A DNA stretch of 64,000 bases from Moritella dasanensis ArB 0140 (lineage in GTDB: Bacteria; Pseudomonadota; Gammaproteobacteria; Enterobacterales; Moritellaceae), in the NCBI RefSeq assembly GCF_000276805.1, contig NZ_AKXQ01000010.1, positions 122,502 through 186,501 on the forward strand, read 5' to 3'. Both the position numbers and the translations under genes were made by a program. Below, piece by piece: positions 54,778-64,000 of the stretch; position 1 is the stretch's first letter, and every line of letters begins with the position of its first letter. The notes beneath the pieces were generated by a model. It did not search any database and had not been told where the DNA came from. It worked only from the letters and a program-made list of their open reading frames with translations.

Positions 54778-55907
54778 TATAAAACGAATGTACCAATATC
54801 TGCGTGGTTAATTTCAGCATTAATCTGACCAACCAAGTAAGAACTGATTTCTGATTCTTGTGGTGCAACTTGTACGTTATCAGATACTAACCAAGCATTG
54901 ATCCACGGTAGAGGGTTGCTTTGCACTTCAAACGCCATTGGCAAACCAACAGCAGCCATACGTGTATTGGTAATATACTCAACATAATCACAAAGAATAT
55001 CTTTATTCAAACCAATCATTGAACCGTCTTTGAACAAGTATTCTGCCCATTCTTTTTCTTGTTGTGCTGCATCAATAAAGATTTGCTGTGTTTCTTGGAA
55101 GCATTCAATTGAGATCTCTTGCATCTCAGGGTCATCTTTACCGTCAGCCATCAAGTTTAAAATGTGCTGTGTGCTGGTTAAGTGTAATGCTTCATCACGG
55201 GCAATTAATTTGATGATTTTCGCATTACCTTCCATTAATTCACGTTCGGCAAAAGCGAAAGAACAAGCAAAACTAACATAGAAACGAACCGCTTCAAGTA
55301 CGTTTACCGAGACCATTGCGAGGTATAATTTCTTTTTCACTGCACGTTGACTAACGACAATTGTTTCACCGTTGATGACGTGTGTACCTTCACCAAATTG
55401 ATGTAATTGCTGAGTTGCATTGATTAAATTATCGTAATAACCGGCAATGTCTTTGGCGCGTTTTAAAATTTCTTCATTCGCTACGATATCGTCGAATACT
55501 TCTGCTGGATCATTGACGATGTTACGAATGATATGTGTGTATGAGCGCGAGTGAATCGTTTCACTGAATGACCATGTTTCAATCCATGTTTCAACTTCTG
55601 GTAATGAAACTAGTGGTAAAAAGGCCACGTTAGGAGAACGACCTTGAATACTGTCTAACAATGTTTGGTATTTCAGATTACTGATGAAAATGTGTTTTTC
55701 ATGATCAGATAATTGTTGATAATCAATGCGGTCTTTACTTACATCTACTTCTTCAGGACGCCAGAAAAATGATAACTGACGTTCAATCAGTTTTTCAAAA
55801 ATTTCATGTTTTTGTTGATCATAACGAGCCACGTTAACGGGTTGGCCGAAAAACATTGGTTCTTTTAATTGATCATTTTTAGTTTGGCTAAAAGTAGTGT
55901 AGCTCAT
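54777..55907 (-). CDS. nrdB: Ribonucleoside-diphosphate reductase class Ia, beta subunit
   Basis: A 376-residue di-iron protein carrying the tyrosyl radical used by Nrd[16 protein letters not shown] contains Glu and His ligands and the radical Tyr in the register of E. coli Glu115, His118 and Tyr122. Further ligands lie in [13 protein letters not shown]. The C-terminal tail ([14 protein letters not shown]) ends as the usual NrdA-docking peptide. Spacing to nrdA is 89 bases and contains a stable hairpin at 55934-55956. Confidence 0.97.
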   Translation of the reverse strand: MSYTTFSQTKNDQLKEPMFFGQPVNVARYDQQKHEIFEKLIERQLSFFWRPEEVDVSKDRIDYQQLSDHEKHIFISNLKYQTLLDSIQGRSPNVAFLPLVSLPEVETWIETWSFSETIHSRSYTHIIRNIVNDPAEVFDDIVANEEILKRAKDIAGYYDNLINATQQLHQFGEGTHVINGETIVVSQRAVKKKLYLAMVSVNVLEAVRFYVSFACSFAFAERELMEGNAKIIKLIARDEALHLTSTQHILNLMADGKDDPEMQEISIECFQETQQIFIDAAQQEKEWAEYLFKDGSMIGLNKDILCDYVEYITNTRMAAVGLPMAFEVQSNPLPWINAWLVSDNVQVAPQESEISSYLVGQINAEINHADIGTFVL

Positions 55908-55933
55908 TGGTTATCTCTGTTTTATACATTAAA

Positions 55934-55956
55934 TTGGCAGCCTAATTAGCTGCCAA
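55934..55956 (-). promoter_or_regulatory. Intercistronic hairpin between nrdA and nrdB
   Basis: TTGGCAGC (55934-55941) and GCTGCCAA (55949-55956) form a perfect 8-bp stem with a 7-base loop, without a T run. It probably sets mRNA stability or the NrdA:NrdB ratio rather than ending transcription. Confidence 0.6.
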
Positions 55957-55996
55957 ATGAAAAGGTGTCGGTTTATTTGGTGAATGTAACGATCAT

Positions 55997-58270
55997 TTAG
56001 ATCTTACATGCGCCGCCTTCACAGCCTTCGTCTTCTTTAATCACATCAACGTCCGATGCGCCATCACGTGTATTATGATAATAAAGCGTTTTTAAGCCGT
56101 ATTTATACGCTAACATCAGGTCCGTTAACAGCGTTGTCATTGGCACTTTTTGGCCAGGGAAACGTTGTGGATCATAGTTAGTATTTGACGAAATAGCTTG
56201 GTCAACAAACTTCTGCATCAAACCAACAAGTTGTAAATAACCTGTGTTACTTGGAATGTTCCAAAGTAGCTCGTAGTTATCACGTAGATTTTCGTAATCA
56301 GGCACAACTTGTTTCAAGATACCGTCTTTACTTGCTTTAATACTGATTAAACCACGTGGTGGCTCAATACCGTTTGTAGCATTTGAAATCTGACTTGATG
56401 TTTCTGATGGCATCAATGCTGTTAGCGTTGAGTTACGTAAGCCGTGTTCTTGAATTTCGCCACGTAATGTTTCCCAGTCTAGGTGCAGTTCTTCATCACA
56501 AATCTCATCTAGCGCTGACTTATAAGTATCAATTGGTAAGATACCTTGTGAGTAAGTCGTTTCATTGAATGCTAAACATGGACCTCTTTCTTTCGACAGG
56601 TTCATTGACGCTTTCAATAGATAGAATTGAATTGCTTCAAACGTTCTATGCGTTAAGTTGTTTGCGCTACCGTCTGAGTATTTCACACCGTTTTTAGCAA
56701 GGTAGTATGCGTAGTTAATCACGCCTATACCTAAAGAACGACGCGCCATTGTTGAGTTTTTAGCTGCTGGCATTGGGTAGTCTTGGTAATCAAGTAAACT
56801 ATCAAGCGCACGTACTGCTAGGTCAGAAAGGTTTTCTAATTCGCTTAAGTCTTTAATCGCACCAAGGTTGAATGCTGATAATGTACAAAGTGCGATTTCG
56901 CCTTCTTCATCACCAGGGTGTTGCATTGGTTTTGTTGGCAATGCGATTTCAAGACATAAGTTACTTTGTCTAATCGGTGCTACAGCTGGGTCGAATGGAC
57001 TGTGTGTATTACAGTGATCTACGTGTTGGATGTAGATACGACCTGTGCTTGCACGTTCTTGCATTACTAAGGCGAACAGTTCGCTGGCTTTAATTGTCTG
57101 TTTACGAATTGATGGATCTTGTTCGTAAAGTTTATATAGGCGCTCGAATTCATCCTGGTCTTGGAAGAATGCATCATACAAACCATCAACATCTGACGGG
57201 CTGAATAGGGTAATGTCTTTATTATCAATTAAACGTTGGTACATCAAACGGTTAATTTGTACGCCGTAATCAAGATGACGTACACGGTTTTCTTCAACAC
57301 CACGGTTATTTTTAAGTACTAACAGGGATTCAACTTCTAAATGCCATAGTGGGTAGAATAATGTTGCAGCACCACCACGAACGCCACCTTGTGAGCACGA
57401 TTTAACGGCTGTTTGGAAGTGTTTGTAGAATGGAATACAACCAGTATGGAAAGCTTCACCACCACGGATTGAACTACCTAATGCACGAATACGACCAGCA
57501 TTGATACCAATACCAGCACGTTGCGATACATATTTAACAATAGAGTTAGATACCGCATTGATAGAATCTAAGCTATCGTCACACTCAATCAATACACAAG
57601 AACTGAATTGACGAGTAGGGGTACGAACGCCCGCCATAATTGGTGTCGGTAGCGATATTTTAAAGCTTGACGTTGCTTCATAGAAACGACGAATGTAGTC
57701 CATACGCTCTGATTTATCGTAAGTCGCAAACAAACTTGCTGCAACTAAGATATAGAGAAACTGTGGGCTTTCGAAAATTTCACCAGAAATACGGTTTTGT
57801 AATAGGTATTTACCTTCTAGCTGTTTGATAGCACCGTACGAGAAGTTCATGTCGCGCCAGTGATCAAGCAACTCATCCATTTCTGCGAATTCTTCTGCAG
57901 TATAGTCAGCTAGTAGGTGAGCATCATAACGATGTGCATCAACATTGAGTTTTACGTGGTCATAAAGCGCTGGCGGTTCAAATTTACCGTAGGCTTTTTT
58001 ACGTAAGTGGAATACAGCTAAACGCGCTGAAAGATATTGATAATCTGGCGCCTCTTCACTAATTAAATCCGCCGCAGCTTTGATCATTGTTTCATGTATG
58101 TCTTCAGTGCGAATACCGTCGTAGAACTGGATGTGAGACTTTAACTCGACCAATGATACCGATACATTATTCAACCCTTTAGCTGCCCATTTGATCACAC
58201 GATGGATCTTTTCTAGATCGATCGTTTCCTGCTTACCGCTGCGTTTTGTAACTAGTAAATTCTTATTCAT
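55997..58270 (-). CDS. nrdA: Ribonucleoside-diphosphate reductase class Ia, alpha subunit
   Basis: A 757-residue catalytic subunit that reduces ribonucleoside diphosphates. The N-terminal ATP-cone (MNKNLLVTKRSGKQETIDL) is the allosteric activity domain. The barrel holds the active-site cysteines, for example SNLCLEIALPTKP. The C-terminal redox pair is in DEGCEGGACKI, nearly the same as in E. coli NrdA (761 residues). It is the first gene of nrdA-nrdB-yfaE. The upstream region carries NrdR-like and DnaA-box sequences. Confidence 0.97.
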   Translation of the reverse strand: MNKNLLVTKRSGKQETIDLEKIHRVIKWAAKGLNNVSVSLVELKSHIQFYDGIRTEDIHETMIKAAADLISEEAPDYQYLSARLAVFHLRKKAYGKFEPPALYDHVKLNVDAHRYDAHLLADYTAEEFAEMDELLDHWRDMNFSYGAIKQLEGKYLLQNRISGEIFESPQFLYILVAASLFATYDKSERMDYIRRFYEATSSFKISLPTPIMAGVRTPTRQFSSCVLIECDDSLDSINAVSNSIVKYVSQRAGIGINAGRIRALGSSIRGGEAFHTGCIPFYKHFQTAVKSCSQGGVRGGAATLFYPLWHLEVESLLVLKNNRGVEENRVRHLDYGVQINRLMYQRLIDNKDITLFSPSDVDGLYDAFFQDQDEFERLYKLYEQDPSIRKQTIKASELFALVMQERASTGRIYIQHVDHCNTHSPFDPAVAPIRQSNLCLEIALPTKPMQHPGDEEGEIALCTLSAFNLGAIKDLSELENLSDLAVRALDSLLDYQDYPMPAAKNSTMARRSLGIGVINYAYYLAKNGVKYSDGSANNLTHRTFEAIQFYLLKASMNLSKERGPCLAFNETTYSQGILPIDTYKSALDEICDEELHLDWETLRGEIQEHGLRNSTLTALMPSETSSQISNATNGIEPPRGLISIKASKDGILKQVVPDYENLRDNYELLWNIPSNTGYLQLVGLMQKFVDQAISSNTNYDPQRFPGQKVPMTTLLTDLMLAYKYGLKTLYYHNTRDGASDVDVIKEDEGCEGGACKI

Positions 58271-58313
58271 TTAGCTGACTAACCTTAAAACAATGTTAAG
58301 AATGTGTTTACCA

Positions 58314-58355
58314 ACACTAGTATTGATATTCTTGTTAATACACAAGATGTAGTGT
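58314..58355 (-). promoter_or_regulatory. NrdR-box-like sites of the nrd operon
   Basis: ACACAAGATGTAGTGT (58340-58355) fits the NrdR box pattern ACAC-N8-GTGT. A weaker partner, ACACTAGTATTGATAT, is at 58314-58329. They lie 45-85 bases before the nrdA start codon. The 26-base offset is not the usual spacing, so the pairing is uncertain. Confidence 0.55.
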
Positions 58356-58425
58356 TGTCCTGTATTCATGCATACAAGATAGAGTGATAATTGATATTTG
58401 GCAAGTAGCAGTAAACTGAATAACA

Positions 58426-58434
58426 TGTGGATAA
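58426..58434. promoter_or_regulatory. DnaA box upstream of nrdA
   Basis: TGTGGATAA is the exact complement of the consensus DnaA box TTATCCACA. A second, one-mismatch copy (AGTGGATAA) is at 58692-58700. DnaA boxes control nrdAB in E. coli, so regulation is a more likely role than a replication origin. Confidence 0.6.
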
Positions 58435-58861
58435 TTTGGTGAGTTAGTAGCGACTTACATTCTGGCCTCAGTGATCAATTACGGTTAGCAAAAATCAACA
58501 GTTAAAGTGAAAAAAAAAAGAAAAAAAAGTGTTGCCACACTTGTGTGAGGATCCTCAAATAATTTGATTATATTTACAGCTAATTAGTTTAGAAAACTAC
58601 CACGCAAGTATTATCTGCGTATTTTTTGAGGTGGTTGTTATTACAAACAATTACGTTATTTTGTATGCAGCAAGTTTCGTTTTACCTATAAAGTGGATAA
58701 CTTTGAGTCACTGTGGGTATAGAACAAGTTGCACTGTTTAGCGTTGTGAACAGATAAATGACTATATATAGGCGCGAAATTTAAAACTGGAGCAAAAAGA
58801 AAGCGTACAGGAATAGCTCGAAGTAGATAGCAGGCTTGTAGTGACTAATGAGCGGATACTT

Positions 58862-58893
58862 GGTTAATAGGTTAATAGGTTAATAGATTAATA
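58862..58893. repeat. GGTTAATA 8-bp tandem repeat (four copies)
   Basis: Three perfect GGTTAATA units and one GATTAATA, followed by a TAA-rich stretch. It lies about 80 bases past the ubiG stop. Confidence 0.8.
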
Positions 58894-58931
58894 GTAATAA
58901 TAATAGATTCGTTGTTTAGTCAAAGTATGAG

Positions 58932-58960
58932 TCACCTAACAACAGAGCGTTGTTAGGTGA
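58932..58960 (-). terminator. Hairpin after ubiG
   Basis: TCACCTAACAAC and GTTGTTAGGTGA pair perfectly over 12 bases with a 5-base loop, 11 bases past the ubiG stop on the minus strand. There is no T tract, so it may protect the mRNA end rather than terminate alone. Confidence 0.65.
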
Positions 58961-58971
58961 TGGTGTTTACA

Positions 58972-59670
58972 TTAATCGATAAGCTGTGTGTGTAGCATAT
59001 AGTTAACGTCAACATTCTCGCCTAATTTGAACTGGTCAACGATTGGAATGTAATGCAGACCTGTCATGTGGTGACAATATAAGCCTGATTGGTCAACCCA
59101 ATGCAGCAGTTCAGAAGGACGAATAAATTTCTTATGGTCATGCGTACCGTTAGGCATCATCTTCATAATCTTCTCGGCACCAACAATCATGAACAAGTAT
59201 GATTTTAAATTACGGTTAATTGTCGAGAAAAATACATGGCCACCTGGTTTAACTAAACGCATACATGCATTAACCACAGAACCGGGATCCGGTACGTGCT
59301 CTAGCATTTCCATGCACGTAATGACATCAAAGCTGTTTGGTTGTTCATCTGCTAAGTCTTCGATCAACACTTGACGGTATTCAACCTCTGTACCTGATTC
59401 AAGTGCGTGCAATTTAGCCACGTTGAGGGGTTCTTTACCCATATCAACGCCTAATGCTTGTGCGCCGCGGCGAGCCATGCTTTCCGTTAAGATACCGCCA
59501 CCACAGCCGACATCAAGAACTCTTTTACCAAATAAACCGCCACAACGCTCATCAATGTAGTCTAAGCGTAATGGATTGATTTGATGTAATGGCTTGAAGT
59601 CACCTGCTGGATCCCACCAACGACTGGCCATGGCTTCAAATTTAGCGATTTCCTGTTTATCTACATTCAT
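58972..59670 (-). CDS. ubiG: Ubiquinone biosynthesis O-methyltransferase
   Basis: A 232-residue SAM-dependent methyltransferase acting at both O-methylation steps of ubiquinone synthesis, at the inner membrane surface. It opens with [20 protein letters not shown] and carries the SAM motif [16 protein letters not shown], then the later motif [13 protein letters not shown]; all match UbiG. It is transcribed away from gyrA, the same arrangement as in other gammaproteobacteria such as E. coli and Vibrio. Confidence 0.96.
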   Translation of the reverse strand: MNVDKQEIAKFEAMASRWWDPAGDFKPLHQINPLRLDYIDERCGGLFGKRVLDVGCGGGILTESMARRGAQALGVDMGKEPLNVAKLHALESGTEVEYRQVLIEDLADEQPNSFDVITCMEMLEHVPDPGSVVNACMRLVKPGGHVFFSTINRNLKSYLFMIVGAEKIMKMMPNGTHDHKKFIRPSELLHWVDQSGLYCHHMTGLHYIPIVDQFKLGENVDVNYMLHTQLID

Positions 59671-59929
59671 AAAAGTCTTCTTGATATGTTAATAAGGTGA
59701 AAAAGAATAGGGCGAAATATAAAAATATGGGCACAGTATATAACGAGAAAATGATTTCAGAAGTATTATTTGTGAGCCGACCAATAAATAATTTGCTAAG
59801 CGGTTAATAAAATCGTAATCAACCGAGTTAATTTTCTTATATATTGTATTTGCTGGTAAATATTATGCTAGAATGAATCACTAAAAAAATAATTAGAAAG
59901 CACTTTAAAACTTAGGGGTAAAGGCTTAT
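59671..59929. promoter_or_regulatory. Divergent promoter region of ubiG and gyrA
   Basis: 259 very AT-rich bases with start codons diverging at either end. AAAGG lies 5 bases before the gyrA ATG. I could not assign -35/-10 boxes with confidence. Confidence 0.5.
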
Positions 59930-62644
59930 ATGAGTAATTTAGCCACAGAAATCACACCTATCAATATTGAAGAAGAATTAAAAAATTCTTATTTAGATTA
60001 CGCTATGAGCGTTATTGTTGGTCGTGCTCTTCCTGATGTTCGCGATGGCTTAAAGCCAGTTCACCGCCGCGTTTTATTCGCAATGAGCGAATTGAAGAAT
60101 GATTGGAACAAACCATATAAAAAATCAGCACGTGTTGTTGGTGATGTAATTGGTAAATATCACCCACACGGTGATACAGCTGTTTATGACACTATTGTAC
60201 GTATGGCGCAGCCTTTCTCTTTGCGCTACATGCTGGTTGATGGTCAAGGTAACTTCGGTTCTGTTGACGGCGACTCTGCTGCTGCAATGCGTTATACCGA
60301 AATCAGAATGTCAAAAATCGCGCATGAATTGCTTGCCGATTTAGAAAAGGAAACGGTTGATTACGTACCTAACTATGATGGTACTGAATTCATTCCGGAA
60401 GTTATGCCAACGCGTATTCCTAATCTATTGGTTAATGGCTCATCTGGTATTGCCGTAGGTATGGCAACCAATATCCCACCTCATAGTTTAAACGAGGTGA
60501 TTAATGGTTGTTTAGCATTAATTAAAAATCCAGACTTAAGTCTTGAAGAATTAATGGAATACATTCCAGGCCCAGATTTTCCAACACACGGTATCATTAA
60601 TGGTAAAGCGGGCATCGAGCAAGCTTATCGTACCGGTCGTGGTAAAATTCATATTCGCGCTCGCGCAGATATTGAAGTCAACGAACGTGGTAGAGAAACA
60701 ATCGTTGTTCACGAACTACCGTACCAAGTAAACAAAGCACGCTTGATTGAAAGTATTGCTGAGTTTGTTAAAGACAAGAAAATTGAAGGCATCAGTGCCT
60801 TACGCGACGAATCTGATAAAGATGGTATGCGTATGGTTGTTGAAGTCAAACGTGATGCTGTTGGTGAAGTTGTATTAAACAACCTTTATGCGCAAACACG
60901 TATGCAAATCGTGTTTGGTATAAACATGGTTGCCTTGATCGACAAACAACCAAAGATCTTTACGTTAAAAGAAATGCTAGATGCATTCTTACGTCATCGT
61001 CGTGAAGTTGTTACACGTCGTACCGTATTTGAACTGCGTAAAGCGCGTGAACGTGCTCATATCCTTGAGTCGTTAGCGATTGCATTAGCAAATATTGATG
61101 ACATTATTGCTCTAATTAAGCAATCACCAACATCGACAGAAGCAAAACAAGCCTTAATTAGCCGCGGTTGGCAGTTAGGTGGCGTTGCTGCAATGTTAGA
61201 ACGTGCTGGTGATAATGCTGCTCGTCCTGAATGGTTAGAAGCTGAGTTTGGTATTCGTGAAGGTTCGTATTTCTTAACTGAAATTCAAGCACAAGCAATC
61301 CTAGACTTACGTTTACACAAACTAACAGGGCTAGAACACGAGAAAATTCTTAACGAATATAAAGATTTACTCGAAGTTATTGCTGAGTTATTACATATTC
61401 TTAATACGCCTACGCGTTTACTTGAAGTGATCACTGAAGAGCTACAAGCTTCAAAAGATAACTTTGGTGACGAACGTCGTACTGAGATCTCGGCAAGCAG
61501 TGCAGATATTAATTTAGAAGACTTAATTGAACGTGAAGATGTTGTAGTGACATTGTCTCATGAAGGTTATGTTAAGTATCAGCCTCTTACTGATTATGAC
61601 GCGCAACGTCGTGGTGGTAAAGGTAAGTCAGCAACGAAGATGAAAGAAGAAGATTTCATCGAACGTCTGTTGGTTGCTAATACACATGATCATATTCTGT
61701 GCTTCTCAAGCCGTGGTCGCTTGTACTGGATGAAGGTATATCAATTACCATTAGCTAGTCGTCAAGCCCGTGGTAAGCCAATTGTTAACTTACTACCACT
61801 GGAAGAAGGCGAGCGTATTACTGCGATCCTACCAGTGTCTGAGTTTGAAGATAATAAGTTTGTCTTCATGGCAACGGCGAACGGTACAGTGAAGAAAACA
61901 GCATTAAGTGCATACAGCAAGCCTCGTGCTGGCGGTATCATCGCTGTTAACCTGAGTGAAGGGAATGAACTAATCGGTGTTGATATTACTGATGGTACTA
62001 ACGACATTATGTTGTTCTCTGATGAAGGTAAAGTAGTACGTTTCTGCGAGTTTGAAGAAACGCCTGTACTTGACGAAGAAGGTAACCCGGTTCTAGATGA
62101 AGACGGTAAGCCTGAAATTAAGTTTAAAGGTGTGCGTCCTATGGGTCGTACAGCGACTGGTGTTCGTGGTATCAAACTTGACGAAGGTCAAAGAGTTGTG
62201 TCTCTGATCGTACCGAAGAACGATGGTGCAATCTTAACGGCAACTGAAAACGGTTACGGTAAACGTACTGAACTTGCAGAATACCCAGCGAAGAGTCGCG
62301 GTACTAAGGGTGTTGTTTCAATTAAAGTAAGTGAACGTAACGGTAAAGTTGTTGGCGCAACACAGGTACTTGACGGTGATGAGATTATGCTTATTACCAA
62401 TGGCGGCACGTTAGTAAGAACACGTGCTTCTGAAGTATCTACTGTTGGTCGTAACACGCAAGGTGTTCGTCTAATCCGTACTGGTGAAGATGAGCTCGTT
62501 GTTGGTTTACAGCGTATCGATGAAATTGAAATCGATGAGAACGCCGTTGTTTTTGATGATGCAGAAAATGCAGCAGCAGTAACAGACGTTCCAGCAACGC
62601 CAACTGATGCTGAAGACAGCGCAGAAGAAGCTACTGAAGAGTAA
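59930..62644 (+). CDS. gyrA: DNA gyrase subunit A
   Basis: A 904-residue type II topoisomerase subunit that cleaves and rejoins DNA. The catalytic Tyr122 is in [10 protein letters not shown]. The quinolone-resistance region [15 protein letters not shown] has Thr83 and Asp87; E. coli has Ser83, while Thr at this place is the normal residue in Pseudomonas aeruginosa, so it is not by itself evidence of resistance. The GyrA box QRRGGKG starts the C-terminal pinwheel. That domain has an acidic insert ([17 protein letters not shown]), and the tail is acidic and Ala-rich. The last 30 or so bases and the terminator are duplicated 302 bases downstream. Confidence 0.98.
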   Translation: MSNLATEITPINIEEELKNSYLDYAMSVIVGRALPDVRDGLKPVHRRVLFAMSELKNDWNKPYKKSARVVGDVIGKYHPHGDTAVYDTIVRMAQPFSLRYMLVDGQGNFGSVDGDSAAAMRYTEIRMSKIAHELLADLEKETVDYVPNYDGTEFIPEVMPTRIPNLLVNGSSGIAVGMATNIPPHSLNEVINGCLALIKNPDLSLEELMEYIPGPDFPTHGIINGKAGIEQAYRTGRGKIHIRARADIEVNERGRETIVVHELPYQVNKARLIESIAEFVKDKKIEGISALRDESDKDGMRMVVEVKRDAVGEVVLNNLYAQTRMQIVFGINMVALIDKQPKIFTLKEMLDAFLRHRREVVTRRTVFELRKARERAHILESLAIALANIDDIIALIKQSPTSTEAKQALISRGWQLGGVAAMLERAGDNAARPEWLEAEFGIREGSYFLTEIQAQAILDLRLHKLTGLEHEKILNEYKDLLEVIAELLHILNTPTRLLEVITEELQASKDNFGDERRTEISASSADINLEDLIEREDVVVTLSHEGYVKYQPLTDYDAQRRGGKGKSATKMKEEDFIERLLVANTHDHILCFSSRGRLYWMKVYQLPLASRQARGKPIVNLLPLEEGERITAILPVSEFEDNKFVFMATANGTVKKTALSAYSKPRAGGIIAVNLSEGNELIGVDITDGTNDIMLFSDEGKVVRFCEFEETPVLDEEGNPVLDEDGKPEIKFKGVRPMGRTATGVRGIKLDEGQRVVSLIVPKNDGAILTATENGYGKRTELAEYPAKSRGTKGVVSIKVSERNGKVVGATQVLDGDEIMLITNGGTLVRTRASEVSTVGRNTQGVRLIRTGEDELVVGLQRIDEIEIDENAVVFDDAENAAAVTDVPATPTDAEDSAEEATEE

Positions 62645-62683
62645 TTAGGCTAGTACGTAAGTACTGAACTAGATTAACTTCAT

Positions 62684-62717
62684 AAGGCCTGTTACTCCTA
62701 GAGTAACAGGCCTTTTT
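62684..62717 (+). terminator. Rho-independent terminator of gyrA
   Basis: AAGGCCTGTTACTC and GAGTAACAGGCCTT form a perfect 14-bp stem with loop CTA, followed by TTTT. It is part of the segment duplicated downstream. Confidence 0.95.
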
Positions 62718-62756
62718 TATTTTTAATATTTACGCTTTAATTGGGATTTTAAAATT

Positions 62757-62852
62757 ATGAAATATATTTGGATAAAGATCTTATTAACGGTTTTGGTATT
62801 CGCAGGACTTTTTGCTGGGGTCTACTACAAAGTGGCAAGCGGTACTATGTAA
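62757..62852 (+). CDS. 31-residue single-pass membrane microprotein
   Basis: A short frame beginning MKYIWIKILL, with one continuous hydrophobic segment (about residues 8-24) flanked by Lys residues, ending KVASGTM. GGGA lies 10 bases before the ATG. The composition (one TM, positive N-terminus) is typical of genuine bacterial microproteins. It lies between gyrA and a duplicated copy of the gyrA end. I do not recognise it; expression is unproven. Confidence 0.5.
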   Translation: MKYIWIKILLTVLVFAGLFAGVYYKVASGTM

Positions 62853-62874
62853 CCGAAGGTTAATATGTACTGTA

Positions 62875-63019
62875 ATCGATGACGTTGAAATTGATGAGAA
62901 CGCAATTGATGTTGAAGACAGTGCAGAAGAAGCTACTGAAGAGTAATTAGGCTAGTACGTCAGTACTGAACTAGATTAACTTCATAAGGCCCGTTATTCC
63001 TAGAGTAACAGGCCTTTTC
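62875..63019 (+). pseudogene. Duplicated gyrA 3' end with terminator
   Basis: From 62913 to 63016 the sequence matches 62611-62714 with 4 differences in 104 bases at a constant offset of 302. It includes the last gyrA codons, the stop, the spacer and the terminator hairpin. The part from 62875 also resembles gyrA near 62515 (DDVEIDENA-type codons), with intervening tail codons missing. There is no start codon, so it is a fragment. Its terminator (62986-63019) has one broken and one wobble pair. Confidence 0.85.
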
Positions 63020-63426
63020 TGTGCGTATACTATAACCCCTTACACGCATCTCAGATCTGATCGATTCAATGAACGGACTTGCTGAATATACACAACTCCA
63101 TTTAACTGATGTTATATACAGTGTTATTCATGCTCTTATAATTGCAATCACGGTTTGTCAGAAAACAGTCTTGTTTAGCTTGTTATTAAAAATTTAAGTT
63201 AATATACTCAGATACATAGCGAGTTTTTATTTTAATTAACAAGACTCAAAAATTAATTTACAGGACGGCTCTTTTTCACAAAAATCAATATTTACGCTAT
63301 TTGAGGTATAGTCTTAGTTTTCAGTCGATTGATTGTACTTTGTAGTAGTGAATGGATTTGGGAGATCGAGACGTCCTACTATACAAATGTTATGTACCCA
63401 AGGTTTATCAATATTATGGAATATGC
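63020..63426. other. Intergenic region, nothing evident
   Basis: About 400 AT-rich bases without a gene, repeat or clear terminator. The promoter of the next gene presumably lies here. Confidence 0.5.
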
Positions 63427-63984
63427 ATGAAAGTTAGCAACCCTCTTACAATTATTGCTATTTTCGCTGGTGTAGCGGAAACATTGGCTACAGTCGCATT
63501 AGTTCAATTACCCTTAGAAATACAATCTATTTTTGTCTATTTCGTTATGGCTTTTCCTGCAACTATCGTGTTGTTATTTTTCTTTGTGCTCTATTTTAAA
63601 AACACAGTGCTATATGCTCCTAGTGATTTTGATGACCAAAGCCATTACCTCGAAGCCAACAACTTGAAAGAAAAAGTTAATAATAAATTGGAATTAATAT
63701 TCAAAGATATAAACGAGCGTGGATCAAAGTTATCTAAAGAAGAATTGAACCGAGCAAAATCTTCGTTAGCTAAAACAATCACAAAGGAAACAATGTCTCC
63801 ATCAATGCTTACAATTCTAAATCATTTGACTAAAAAACCTTCAAGTTTGCATGATCTTTCTATAATTTTAGGCGTCACAAGAGAGCGAGTAAGACAACTC
63901 TTAATTCATTTAGAACAAAACGGTTTGGTTGAACAAGTAAAAGATGCTCACGGAGCAGGTATCCTTTGGAAAGCGAGTACATAA
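63427..63984 (+). CDS. Membrane-anchored winged-helix protein
   Basis: About 185 residues. Two transmembrane helices occupy the N-terminus (about 6-28 and 37-59), followed by a charged linker (ELIFKDINERGSKLSKEELN). A C-terminal winged helix-turn-helix comes last: SMLTILNHLTKKPSSLHDLS, then ILGVTRERVRQLLIHLEQNG, of the MarR/ArsR-like type. The order is reversed compared with ToxR-like regulators, which have an N-terminal DNA-binding domain. ATG 63427 follows GGA by 5 bases; an earlier ATG at 63352 adds 25 residues without support. It may be a membrane-tethered regulator; target unknown. Confidence 0.72.
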   Translation: MKVSNPLTIIAIFAGVAETLATVALVQLPLEIQSIFVYFVMAFPATIVLLFFFVLYFKNTVLYAPSDFDDQSHYLEANNLKEKVNNKLELIFKDINERGSKLSKEELNRAKSSLAKTITKETMSPSMLTILNHLTKKPSSLHDLSIILGVTRERVRQLLIHLEQNGLVEQVKDAHGAGILWKAST

Positions 63985-64000
63985 CAAATAAGAATAGGTG

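Larger units (their letters stand above)
58271..58971. other. 700-bp regulatory intergenic region upstream of nrdA
   Basis: No gene seen. It contains NrdR-like sites, a DnaA box, a run of 10 A, one G and 8 A (58510-58528), the palindromes CACAC-TT-GTGTG (58536-58547) and TGAGGATCCTCA (58546-58557), an 8-bp tandem repeat (58862-58893) and a hairpin next to ubiG. Confidence 0.6.

Noticed and set aside
58426..58700. Replication origin suggested by DnaA-box-like sites and A-rich DNA
   Set aside because: There is only one exact box and one near match, and no dnaA, gidA or mioC gene; nrdA regulation explains them better.
60170..60200. Thr83 in GyrA as a quinolone-resistance mutation
   Set aside because: Thr is the normal residue at this place in several gammaproteobacteria such as Pseudomonas aeruginosa, so it cannot be called a mutation without the wild-type relative.
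61762..62175. 137-codon minus-strand frame in gyrA
   Set aside because: It is serine- and proline-rich, antisense to a conserved region of gyrA, and without its own signals.

Overview
The window looks like chromosomal DNA of a marine gammaproteobacterium. Supporting signs are a moderately AT-rich sequence, a grcA gene, a nrdA-nrdB-yfaE operon, ubiG divergent from gyrA, BaeSR, many outer-membrane proteins and a compatible-solute operon. The ubiG/gyrA and nrdAB arrangement fits the Moritella/Psychromonas/Shewanella/Vibrio neighbourhood; Moritella is my best guess, but genus is inference. I saw no rRNA, tRNA, CRISPR array, insertion sequence or prophage.

Layout. 0.3-3.9 kb: a HypT-like LysR regulator, an adenosine-deaminase-family enzyme and an NCS2 purine permease. 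4-11.2 kb: small metabolic genes (GNAT, serine hydrolase, flavin amine oxidase, ChrR-type cupin, GcvA-like LysR, enoyl-CoA hydratase/isomerase, di-haem peroxidase lipoprotein). 11.4-17 kb: BaeSR, grcA with a strong hairpin over its ribosome binding site, a MAPEG protein and small envelope proteins. 17.1-19.2 kb: a glycerophosphodiesterase-MFS operon with GlpR-like half-sites upstream. 20.2-25.2 kb: a three-gene glucosylglycerate operon (phosphorylase, glucosyl-3-phosphoglycerate synthase, and a fusion of glycerate kinase with the GpgP/MpgP phosphatase). It could both make and degrade this solute. 25.4-26.4 kb: trhO. 26.5-33.2 kb: five outer-membrane proteins on the minus strand, in which a two-gene module (POTRA-less Omp85-like barrel plus a second OMP) occurs twice with matching promoters. 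33.5-40.9 kb: DUF4399, an L,D-transpeptidase, an RND efflux operon with divergent LysR, and a TSUP permease.

42.2-53.0 kb is the most unusual part: six co-directional genes encoding a putative acyltransferase, a GH3-family acyl-adenylating enzyme, a double GNAT protein, a protein fusing a condensation-type acyltransferase domain to an RND membrane-fusion protein, an RND permease, and a second stand-alone condensation-type acyltransferase. I read it as an undescribed pathway that makes and exports an acyl conjugate, with synthesis tethered to the pump.

53-64 kb: a decayed gene remnant, an orphan MNIO/DUF692 gene behind tandem repeats, nrdAB-yfaE with NrdR- and DnaA-like sites, ubiG, gyrA with a duplicated 3' end and terminator, a 31-residue membrane microprotein, and a membrane-anchored winged-helix protein.
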